Assembly: GCA_964575715.1 (NCBI GenBank)
Contig: CAZNSG010000082.1
Span: 1-10,307 of the forward strand
Source: PNAI01 sp964575715
Lineage (GTDB): Bacteria; Pseudomonadota; Alphaproteobacteria; Rhizobiales; Xanthobacteraceae
Reading direction: 5' to 3'
DNA: 10,307 bases
Shown: piece by piece, positions 1 through 5,047 of the stretch
Numbering within the stretch: position 1 is the stretch's first letter
How the letters are laid out: each line of letters begins with the position of its first letter
Program-made: the position numbers and the translations under genes
The notes under the pieces: generated by a model
What the model was told of the DNA's origin: nothing
Database searches by the model: none
What the model saw: the letters and a program-made list of their open reading frames with translations, nothing else

Positions 1-2
1 TC

Positions 3-182
3 TGGGATGAGGTTGACGACACCTCGATCTTCAAGACAGGACGCCTCGTCCGCTATCGACGATCTCACCTCCGGTTACCGCGCTCGCGGTCGGGCTACCC
101 GCGCAGCGGGCTATCGCGCAGCGATTTTGTGCTGTGGCACAAAGCGTCGAATTATCGCGTGGCGCGGGTTGGCAGCAGTTGA
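3..182 (+). CDS. C-terminal end of an unidentified protein (5' end outside window)
   Basis: An open frame runs from the window edge to a TGA at 180-182 and gives 59 residues. It begins WDEVDDTSIFKTGRLVR and ends DFVLWHKASNYRVARVGSS. The first 20 codons mostly end in G or C, as expected for coding sequence in this GC-rich DNA. The middle is rich in Arg, Ser and Pro and looks less like folded protein. I do not recognise the family and assign no function. Another frame over the same bases is also open, so the frame choice is an inference from codon use. The gene points toward the broken glycosyltransferase, which is transcribed the opposite way. Confidence 0.4.
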   Translation, partial: WDEVDDTSIFKTGRLVRYRRSHLRLPRSRSGYPRSGLSRSDFVLWHKASNYRVARVGSS

Positions 183-447
183 GGGCATAGCAGACATGAC
201 CGCGCATCCTTTCCTATGTCATCCCGGCTGTGCGCGCGGGTGAAACACGCACACGAATGCTCACGCCTCGCGAGCATCTTGAAGTAGGGATGAGTACCAA
301 TGTGCGCATTTTCGACCAGGCAGCCGGCCAGAGAATGAGACGCTGAGTCGAAAACCTTGTTGCGACGGTGTTGCGACAACATTCAGCCCTTGTAGCCACA
401 CCAACCCAAACGTTTGAAATAAAAGACGAAAACTTTTTGTTGACAGG
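183..447. other. Gene-free stretch with small repeats
   Basis: No convincing gene is visible. Two structures can be seen. One is an imperfect hairpin at 257-277 (ATGCTCACG, loop CCT, CGCGAGCAT, one mismatch). The other is a 9-bp direct repeat, TGTTGCGAC, at 358-366 and 369-377. The right edge, about 430-448, carries TTTTTGTTGACAGGG, directly next to the point where the glycosyltransferase homology stops. It may be the edge of another inserted or rearranged segment, but no element can be named from this sequence. Confidence 0.5.
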
Positions 448-1065
448 GCGCATCCAGCCCTTGAACCAGCGCGTGCGCTGCTTGAGCCAAGGGTGCAGAC
501 GCGCCGGCGCCTCCTCGTAGGTGGTCGAGGCGATGACCGTGGTGCGATAGCCGTGGCGCGCAAGCCGCATGCCGAGGTCGGCGTCCTCGGTGACATTGTA
601 GGGATCCCACGCGCCGATCCGGCGCAGCACGTCGGTGCGGAAATGGTTCGACGAGCCGCCCAGAGGTAACGGCAATTTCCAGGCCGCGAGACTGGGCAGA
701 AACACGTCGAACAGCCCGGCGTACTCGGCGGTGAACAGACGCGCGAGCCAGCTGTCCGCGGTATTGTCGATGGTCAGGCGCGCCTGCGCGCAGGCCAGCT
801 GTTGGTCGCCCGCCGCAAACGCATCGAGCGCGCGGCGCAGCTGGTCCGGCTCGGGGCGGTCCTCGGCGTCGTAGACCACGACAAACGTGCCGCGGGCGGA
901 GGGCAGCGCGGCATTGAGCGCCTTCGGTTTGGTGCGTGGCTCGACCGCCGGCGCGATGACAAGTTCGAACGGTGCGGAAAGCTGCATCGCTTCCAATTTT
1001 GCCCGCGTCTCCCGGTCGTCGGCCTCCAGTACCAGTTTGATATCGAGCTTTTCCTTCGGGTAGTC
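448..1065 (-). pseudogene. Catalytic half of a disrupted XagB-like GT2 glycosyltransferase
   Basis: This minus-strand frame carries the catalytic core of a family-2 (GT-A) processive-type glycosyltransferase. It contains LVLEADD just after the insertion point, then YDAEDRPEPDQL (the DxD-type acidic motif), LGGSSNHFR, TEDADLGMRLARHGY and finally QRTRWFKGWM, the QxxRW-type acceptor motif. Such proteins are inner-membrane enzymes that use nucleotide sugars, and XagB-type members act in exopolysaccharide or adhesin synthesis; the exact product here is unknown. The gene is broken on both sides. Upstream it is separated from its N-terminal half (4029-4948) by the transposon at 1066-4028. Downstream, homology stops right after GWM (codon at 451-453). 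Members normally continue into several membrane helices there, but this frame continues as unrelated polar sequence to a stop at 214. It has no start or ribosome site of its own, so it is almost certainly non-functional. Confidence 0.88.
1058..1065. repeat. Target-site duplication, left copy
   Basis: GGGTAGTC lies directly outside the left inverted repeat and is repeated at 4029-4036 directly outside the right one. The match is exactly 8 bp, since the next base on either side differs. Eight-base duplications are usual for the IS1595 family. Confidence 0.93.
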
Positions 1066-1094
1066 CGGTATTATGGCGCAAACGCCACAAGCGG
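1066..1094 (+). repeat. Left terminal inverted repeat (29 bp)
   Basis: It starts CGGTATTATGGCGC and is identical over 29 bp to the reverse complement of 4000-4028. It contains a small self-complementary stem, TGGCG (1074-1078), loop CAAA, CGCCA (1083-1087). A second one lies at its inner edge: AGCGG (1090-1094), CTAT, CCGCT (1099-1103). The second stem is present only at this end. Confidence 0.95.
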
Positions 1095-1122
1095 CTATCC
1101 GCTAGCAGCGTTTTTCCATAGT

Positions 1123-1141
1123 ACCGGGGAGAAAACCCGGT
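1123..1141. other. Hairpin between left transposon end and first cargo gene
   Basis: ACCGGG (1123-1128) pairs with CCCGGT (1136-1141) around a 7-nt loop. Without a following T tract it is not a classical terminator. It could block read-through entering from the host gene, but that is inference. No convincing promoter for the gene at 1202 is visible; TAAGAT at 1186-1191 is a possible -10 without a good -35. Confidence 0.4.
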
Positions 1142-1201
1142 GAATCATAGTTTTTGGGATAAGGACACACCCTGCGCCGCCGGGCTAAGATTTGCATTGC
1201 C

Positions 1202-1903
1202 ATGGCGAAATCCAAGTCAAAAGAAAAGCCCGAGCCGCCCCCATACCTATCTGTTGAGGGGGCAGTTGCGGTTCTTGCCGCAATTATTCCTGCGGTGATC
1301 GACATGGATTGGGTTATCCGGCTCATATTTGTTTTGATTGCGATTGGCCTAATCAGCCATGTTGCATGGCGTATGCCGTGGACTGTTTCATCTCGTGTAG
1401 TAGGGGCCTTCATAGCTATTACAATTCTTGTGGTTTTTAGTTGGGGACCAATTGCGAAAGATTTTCGCAAGGAAAGGTCTTTGGAGTCTCAAACAGCTTT
1501 GCGGGCGACACCAGCACCGCAGTCGCCATCGGATGTCAAGGTGGCCCAACCAAGCGGAAAAACTATTATTGATGTAACGCCGGACTATCTGATGGGAATA
1601 TATAACGAAACTCGAACGCAATTGCAGGCTGACACTTTGGCTGGCACTTATCGTGGAAAATGGATGATGATATATGGCCCAGTGAGAAATATAACTCCCA
1701 GTCGCAGTACAGGAACAGCACAGGTCGTGATCGATTTGCCGCGTCCCAAAGGAGACAAGCAGATTTACATGTATTTTGAAAAACCGTGGTTTGAACGGCT
1801 TTCTACTGTCGGAAAGGGGAAAAATATTTCGGCGGTGTGCCAAATTGATAGAGTTACAAATAGCTCTTTGTCACTGGACAATTGCGAATTGGTGGTGCGC
1901 TAA
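1202..1903 (+). CDS. Cargo membrane protein with OB-like C-terminal domain
   Basis: The product is 233 residues. A basic, Lys-rich start (MAKSKSKEKPEPPP) precedes three hydrophobic stretches at about residues 19-35, 37-56 and 66-82. A polar linker rich in Ala, Pro and Ser follows to about residue 115. The C-terminal 110 residues are soluble, with a pattern like small OB-fold (tRNA_anti-like) domains: a GKWMMIYGPVRNI strand pair, KQIYMYFEK, then GKGKNISAVCQIDRV and SLDNCELVVR at the end. The fold assignment is inference. The gene is visibly richer in A and T, especially at third codon positions, than its host neighbours or the transposase, so it probably has a separate history. No clear Shine-Dalgarno sequence precedes the ATG, and a leaderless start is possible. 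It converges on the DUF6471-type gene with a 17-bp gap. Function is unknown. Confidence 0.8.
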   Translation: MAKSKSKEKPEPPPYLSVEGAVAVLAAIIPAVIDMDWVIRLIFVLIAIGLISHVAWRMPWTVSSRVVGAFIAITILVVFSWGPIAKDFRKERSLESQTALRATPAPQSPSDVKVAQPSGKTIIDVTPDYLMGIYNETRTQLQADTLAGTYRGKWMMIYGPVRNITPSRSTGTAQVVIDLPRPKGDKQIYMYFEKPWFERLSTVGKGKNISAVCQIDRVTNSSLSLDNCELVVR

Positions 1904-1920
1904 GAAGCGGATGGGCGCCG

Positions 1921-2157
1921 TTAGATTTCCTCCAATGCTACGCCGTCCAATTCCATGGCAGCAAGGCAGGCCAGAAAGAATGTTGCGGCAAAAGATCCTC
2001 GTTTCAGTTTGTTCGTTATAGACGCCTCGGTTTCCTTGAACCCATGCTTTTTGAGCCGCTTGGCCAGATCGGTATAAGTGATCTCGCCTTCCCGTAGCTT
2101 GTGCTTCAAGAACGCGCTGGCGCGGGCCGCCCATTCCTTTTCAGAGGTTATCGACAT
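1921..2157 (-). CDS. DUF6471-type small protein, putative regulator of the transposon
   Basis: The 78-residue product resembles the DUF6471 family. It has an N-terminal helix (EKEWAARASAFLKHKL), then ITYTDLAKRLKKHGFKETEASI followed by TNKLKRGSFAATFFLACLAAM. That layout is like a helix-turn-helix of the XRE type, with TDLAKRL and EASITNKL as candidate helices. The start ATG (2157) has GGAGA eight bases upstream, a good ribosome site. The gene is divergent from the transposase; the roughly 100-bp gap between them holds overlapping promoters and a pair of inverted repeats. That layout suggests a DNA-binding autoregulator that also represses the transposase. The DNA-binding role is inferred from fold pattern and context, not shown. 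The family name is recalled from sequence pattern and should be confirmed by a domain search. Confidence 0.8.
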   Translation of the reverse strand: MSITSEKEWAARASAFLKHKLREGEITYTDLAKRLKKHGFKETEASITNKLKRGSFAATFFLACLAAMELDGVALEEI

Positions 2158-2177
2158 AGGACATATCTCCTATCGAA

Positions 2178-2201
2178 TATGAAAGCTATCATATACGATA
2201 G
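2178..2201 (+). promoter_or_regulatory. Putative operator, left copy
   Basis: This 24-bp site starts TATGAAAGCTATCATA and ends GATAG. It matches the reverse complement of 2224-2247 at 22 of 24 positions, and weaker similarity continues outward on both sides (11 of 15 bases). Within it, CTATC (2186-2190) and GATAG (2197-2201) form an inner inverted repeat. It covers the -10 box of the minus-strand promoter. Confidence 0.6.
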
Positions 2202-2215
2202 TTTGCCATTGACAA
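2188..2215 (-). promoter_or_regulatory. Sigma70-like promoter for the DUF6471-type gene
   Basis: Read on the minus strand, TTGTCA (2215-2210) is followed after 16 bp by TATGAT (2193-2188). The -10 box lies within the inverted repeat at 2178-2201. The -35 box shares five bases with the opposing promoter, so polymerase probably cannot sit on both at once. Confidence 0.65.
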
Positions 2216-2237
2216 CCCCATGCCTATCATTTATGAT
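2209..2237 (+). promoter_or_regulatory. Sigma70-like promoter for the transposase
   Basis: A perfect -35, TTGACA (2209-2214), a 17-bp spacer and TATGAT (2232-2237) form a near-consensus promoter. Transcription should start near 2244, about 20 bases before the transposase ATG. The -10 box is inside the palindrome CTATCATTTATGATAG (2224-2239), so a protein bound there would block it. Confidence 0.72.
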
Positions 2238-2247
2238 AGCTTTCATA
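2224..2247 (-). promoter_or_regulatory. Putative operator, right copy
   Basis: This is the inverted counterpart of 2178-2201 and contains the perfect palindrome CTATCATTTATGATAG at 2224-2239. It covers the transposase -10 box. The two-fold symmetry of the whole intergenic region fits binding of one dimeric regulator at both sites. The DUF6471-type product is the obvious candidate. Confidence 0.6.
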
Positions 2248-2263
2248 AACAATAGGTGTGCAA

Positions 2264-3262
2264 ATGGCCCAACATTTTCTGCTTTCCTCGGCTGCTAAAA
2301 CCCTCTCGTTGGCCCAAGTCTTTCAGATGAAAGACGCGGAAGCTGAGATGGCTTTCCGCCGTGTCCGTTGGGCCGATACCGATGGCCAGCCGGTTTGCCC
2401 GGCTTGCGGCGGACTCGATGCTTATGATTGCCGCCGGTTGAAGGGTGCACCCCGCTTCCGGTGCCGCGCTTGCGTTAAGGATTTCACCATTACGTCTGGA
2501 ACGCTGTTCGCCAGTCACAAGCTCCCGTTGCGCGGCTACCTCGCCGCCATCGCGATCTTCTGTAACGAGGTCAAGGGCAAGTCGGCGCTGGCGCTCTCCC
2601 GCGATCTGAACGTGTCTTACAAATGCGCGTTCGTATTGCTGCACAAATTGCGCGAGGCGATGGCAGTGGAATTGAAAGGCCGCGTCATTGGTGGCGAAGG
2701 CAAGGTTGCCGAGGTTGATGGCGGATATTTTGGCGGATATGTGAAGCCTGCGAACCTTCGCGAGAACCGCCGCGACCGCCGCCTAGCTCGTAACCAAACC
2801 GGCAAGCGCAAGGTCGTTGTCGTTGTGCGCGAGCGCAATGGCAATTCAATCCCGGCGGTGTTCAAGTCGGAAAGTCAGGCCATGTCGTTCCTGCGCTCGC
2901 ATGTCGCTAAGGGCACAACGATCAATGCCGACGAAGCCGGATCATGGGATGAACTGCACAAGCGTTTCGAAGTCCGCCGCGTCAATCACGAGGAAGCCTA
3001 TTCACTCGACGGCGCTTGCACGAATTGGGCAGAGGAATTTTTCAGCCGTATGCGCCGCGCTGAGATTGGACACCATCATCATATCGCAGGCGCTTACTTG
3101 CTCCGCTACGCGCAAGAGGCGTCATGGCGGGAGGATAACCGGCGCGAGGCGAATGGTGGTCAAGTCAATCGGCTGGCCGCACTGGCACTGAAAGCGAAGC
3201 CATCAGTGGATTTCGGAGGCTATTGGCAGCGCCATATTGCATACGCGCAAAAAGAGTCCTAA
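2264..3262 (+). CDS. IS1595-family (ISXO2-like) DDE transposase
   Basis: The product is 332 residues, a normal length for the family. An N-terminal zinc ribbon has paired cysteines CPAC (45, 48) and CRAC (67, 70). A helix-turn-helix-like region follows (KSALALSRDLNVSYKCAFVL, about 106-125). The catalytic domain has EVDGGYFGG with D152, a basic block RENRRDRR, NADEAGSWDEL with D223, VNHEEAY (241-247), and TNWAEEFFSRM (253-263) supplying the third catalytic position. GHHHHIAGAYLLRYAQEASWRED is the usual end of the domain. The enzyme cuts and joins the 29-bp ends. ATG at 2264 is chosen because AGGTG lies 7-8 bases upstream; the in-frame GTG at 2258 would be too close to it. No frameshift or stop interrupts the gene. 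Confidence 0.95.
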   Translation: MAQHFLLSSAAKTLSLAQVFQMKDAEAEMAFRRVRWADTDGQPVCPACGGLDAYDCRRLKGAPRFRCRACVKDFTITSGTLFASHKLPLRGYLAAIAIFCNEVKGKSALALSRDLNVSYKCAFVLLHKLREAMAVELKGRVIGGEGKVAEVDGGYFGGYVKPANLRENRRDRRLARNQTGKRKVVVVVRERNGNSIPAVFKSESQAMSFLRSHVAKGTTINADEAGSWDELHKRFEVRRVNHEEAYSLDGACTNWAEEFFSRMRRAEIGHHHHIAGAYLLRYAQEASWREDNRREANGGQVNRLAALALKAKPSVDFGGYWQRHIAYAQKES

Positions 3263-3334
3263 GATTCAACCACACGTTAAAAGAGTCTTGTGTGGACTCC
3301 TTTACGGTTGTAACGAAGAATTACAAATCTGCGG

Positions 3335-3408
3335 AGCACTCGGCGGGATTCGAACCCGCAACCTCGGCCTTACAAGGGACCCGCTCTATCCAGTTGAGCT
3401 ACGAGTGC
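3335..3408 (-). tRNA. tRNA-like gene in the transposon (anticodon position UGU), function doubtful
   Basis: Read on the minus strand, a full-length 74-nt cloverleaf can be drawn. It has acceptor GCACTCG/CGAGTGC, D stem GCTC/GAGC with loop AACTGGATA, T stem GCGGG/CCCGC with loop TTCGAAT, and a 5-nt variable loop. The body resembles alphaproteobacterial tRNA-Arg. The anticodon loop CTTGTAA would present UGU (3374-3372; threonine). The anticodon stem is poor: GGTCC against GGCCG pairs only with a bulged U or two mismatches. No CCA is encoded; after the discriminator T comes CCGC. The five bases outside each end also pair (one G-U), extending the acceptor to 12 bp, GCGGGGCACTCG with CGAGTGCTCCGC (3413-3331). 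It may be a tRNA-derived structural RNA or a decayed tRNA. Plus-strand open frames over it are antisense artefacts. Confidence 0.7.
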
Positions 3409-3418
3409 CCCGCTTAGT

Positions 3419-3469
3419 CGTGAGAAATACGCACTCACGGTGATACCGACCCGCTCGCAACAGCGGGTC
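3419..3469 (-). other. Two hairpins in the leader of the tRNA-like gene
   Basis: CGTGAG (3419-3424) pairs with CTCACG (3434-3439). GACCCGCT (3448-3455) pairs perfectly with AGCGGGTC (3462-3469) around CGCAAC. On the minus strand they lie between the stop of the gene at 3527 and the tRNA-like gene. Neither is followed by a T tract in either direction, so they are not classical terminators. Both contain segments that could instead pair with the 5' half of the tRNA-like RNA. Confidence 0.5.
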
Positions 3470-3526
3470 GAATCACATTTGCGACGCTATATCGTCTCCT
3501 AGTTTTCAACAACGCAGCCATTGAAA

Positions 3527-3970
3527 TTACTTGGGTAAAACGTTGGGCTTTGGAGTTTTCCACACACTGACCCCATGCCGCTTGCCATCACGGACCAATA
3601 ACCCCCGCTGCGCCTGCATCCGCAAAGAATGAATGAGGCGGTTGCCAATGGCCTTGGCGAGCACCTTGTCGCCGGTATCGAGGCCCTTGGCCCTCATAAG
3701 ATGCTGCGCAAGCTCGCGCGTGGTCATCGGGCCATTGGCGAGGGCGGCCTTGCAGATCGCGATAGGCTCGCCCCGTTTGAACAGCCGATGCACGTCCACA
3801 TAGCGCGGCATGTCCTTGGTGTCGCCCGACGCCTCGAATATCCGAATGGCGGCTGAGACATGCGCCAGGTCGGCGCGGGCCTGTTCTAGCTGGCGCTCAT
3901 AGAGGCGGATCGAGGCGACGATTTCATCGCGCTTGGATCGCAGGGTTGTGACAGTCCGTATCTCGGCCAT
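3527..3970 (-). CDS. Cargo protein with coiled coil and winged-helix-like domain, unknown function
   Basis: The 147-residue product begins with a probable coiled coil at about residues 8-45 (SKRDEIVASIRLYERQLEQA and onward). The C-terminal part, about 55-140, reads like a winged helix: VDVHRLFKRGEPIAICKAAL, then MTTRELAQHLMRAKG as a possible recognition segment, a third helix, and RGLLVRDGKRHGVSVWKTP as the wing and last strand. The assignment is from pattern only. The ATG lies 30 bp inside the right inverted repeat and has no clear ribosome site, so its promoter must lie in or beyond the transposon end, possibly supplied by host sequence. The tRNA-like gene lies downstream in the same orientation. 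The gene could be another regulator or a nucleic-acid-binding accessory protein; I do not know its function. Confidence 0.78.
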   Translation of the reverse strand: MAEIRTVTTLRSKRDEIVASIRLYERQLEQARADLAHVSAAIRIFEASGDTKDMPRYVDVHRLFKRGEPIAICKAALANGPMTTRELAQHLMRAKGLDTGDKVLAKAIGNRLIHSLRMQAQRGLLVRDGKRHGVSVWKTPKPNVLPK

Positions 3971-3999
3971 GCCGAGAATTTAGGTGTTAATTTTTGAAA

Positions 4000-4028
4000 C
4001 CGCTTGTGGCGTTTGCGCCATAATACCG
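4000..4028 (-). repeat. Right terminal inverted repeat (29 bp)
   Basis: It is the exact reverse complement of 1066-1094, including the internal TGGCG/CGCCA stem. Beyond 29 bp the two ends diverge immediately (CTATCC inside the left end, TTTCAA inside the right end). Confidence 0.95.
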
Positions 4029-4036
4029 GGGTAGTC
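4029..4036. repeat. Target-site duplication, right copy
   Basis: GGGTAGTC here matches 1058-1065. In the uninterrupted gene these bases encode the D-Y-P junction of the glycosyltransferase. Confidence 0.93.
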
Positions 4037-4948
4037 GAGCCGGCGCAGCGCGCCGATGAGGTCTTTGACCGCCGCGGCTTCCCGATAGAGCGCAACGATG
4101 ATGGTGTAGACCGGCAACCGGTCGTCGGTGAGTTCCTTCGGCAGGTGAATGACGGAACGCGTCGTCAGCAGGCCCATGAGTCGCAATCCCGCCCAGGCGA
4201 GAAAGACCAACCCGAGCACGAGTTCGAAGAACGCCATCGTCTTGCCCGGCGCGGCGAGCGGGATGAGCAGCAATGTTCCCAGCAGGAGTGCAGCGGCAAC
4301 CAGCCGCGGTGTGCCGCAGCCTGCCGACAGATCGGGCCGCGCTTCGCGCAGCCCTTGCGACGCCCGGTGCGCCAGCGCGCGGGCGCCGTGGCGGGCAACG
4401 AATTGCTGCAGACGGTCGGCGGTGGTGAAGCGGATGCGGGTGGCGAGTTCGGAGCCGGAGCGCACCGCTTCGATCAGTTTGCGCGCCGCCAGCGCGCGCG
4501 GCGCGACCACGAACTTGAGATCGCCGGCCGCAATAATCGGCAGGATGCCGACGGCGGTGGCCTCGATCAGCCGCTCGTCGCTCAACGGGCAGGCGGCGCG
4601 CGGCATGTCGTCGAGCGGTTCGAATGGGATGCCGAGCGAGCCAGTCAGCGCGGCGAGATAGGCCTCTTCGCTGATGATGTCGGCGGCGATGAGTGCACGA
4701 TCGGCCCCGACACCGGCTTCGGTCGCGCGCAATTCGGCGGCGGCGATGATGCCGGGAGGAAGCAGATGACGAATGCAATTAAGCTCGGGACAGGCCGGCA
4801 GCGTCCGGCGCGGGGGTGATGGCGCGTTACGCCGCGCCGACGCGGCGGGAGCGCGATCCCTGCGCGCGAGCGAAACAGCGCGATCGGCTTTTCCCGTGCG
4901 ATCGCCAGCCGCATTGGCTAATCCATACGCCACTACCACTGTCCCCAC
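4029..4948 (-). pseudogene. N-terminal half of the disrupted MshEN-GT2 (XagB-like) glycosyltransferase
   Basis: Numbered from a GTG at 4948, the fragment has a basic, disordered N-terminus of about 50 residues. An MshEN/T2SSE-N-like domain follows at about 60-175, with EAGVGADRALIAADIISEEAYL, SLGIPFEPLDDM and a GDLKFVVAP strand. Two membrane helices lie at about 214-233 and 237-262. The GT2 domain then begins with RLPVYTIIVALYREAAAVKDL. The reading breaks off at LRRLDYP, where the transposon enters; ten foreign residues follow to a stop at 3980. Joined to the segment ending at 1065 minus one duplication, the text continues DYPKEKLDIKLVLEADD without a frame change. The fragment retains no catalytic motif. 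The start is uncertain because no ribosome site precedes 4948. MshEN domains bind cyclic di-GMP in some proteins; binding here is only a possibility. Confidence 0.88.
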
Positions 4949-4975
4949 GCAATAACGAACGCTGATTCAATTCGA

Positions 4976-5012
4976 CAATTCGTCTATAAGCGGCCCAATT
5001 CGTCTATAAGCG
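4976..5012. repeat. 17-bp tandem repeat between divergent genes
   Basis: CAATTCGTCTATAAGCG occurs at 4976-4992 and again at 4996-5012, exactly 20 bp apart. A third partial copy of the first seven bases lies at 4968-4974. It sits in the 99-bp gap between the broken glycosyltransferase gene and the solute-binding protein gene. The 20-bp period (two helical turns) would suit a cooperatively bound regulator. TATAAG within each copy could serve as a -10 for the plus-strand gene, but no good -35 is placed for it. Confidence 0.6.
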
Positions 5013-5047
5013 ACCGAAGGGTGAATCCCAGGCCAAGGATGTGAAAT

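Larger units (their letters stand above)
1066..4028. mobile_element. IS1595-family transposon with cargo genes, 2,963 bp
   Basis: The boundaries are set by perfect 29-bp terminal inverted repeats (1066-1094 and 4000-4028) and flanking 8-bp duplications. Inside are a membrane protein gene (1202-1903, +), a DUF6471-type gene (1921-2157, -), an ISXO2-like DDE transposase (2264-3262, +), a tRNA-like gene (3335-3408, -) and a coiled-coil/winged-helix-like gene (3527-3970, -). Members of the IS1595 family, notably the ISNwi1 and ISNha5 groups, are known to carry passenger genes, and this arrangement fits that pattern. Perfect ends, intact genes and an exactly restorable target gene indicate a recent and probably still active insertion. 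Which ISfinder group it belongs to cannot be settled here. Confidence 0.93.

Noticed and set aside
214..447. Continuation of the glycosyltransferase frame as a 75-residue tail
   Set aside because: It lacks the membrane helices expected after the RWFKGWM motif and reads as polar, Cys/Arg-rich sequence; it is treated as unrelated DNA past a breakpoint.
3223..3443. Short plus-strand open frames encoding peptides such as GGIRTRNLGL followed by YPVELRVP
   Set aside because: They are the antisense of the tRNA-like gene; such peptides are a familiar false translation of tRNA antisense strands.
3448..3469. Rho-independent terminator for the transposase or the gene at 3527
   Set aside because: The stem is strong, but no T tract follows it in either direction.
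1..4036. CRISPR array, or a defence or toxin-antitoxin operon in the cargo
   Set aside because: No regularly spaced repeats and no recognisable nuclease, toxin or antitoxin motif; the small DUF6471-type protein fits a regulator better.
4004..4819. 271-codon plus-strand open frame opposite the glycosyltransferase fragment
   Set aside because: Arg/Gln-rich shadow of a GC-rich gene; it runs through the transposon end and the opposite strand has clear domain motifs.
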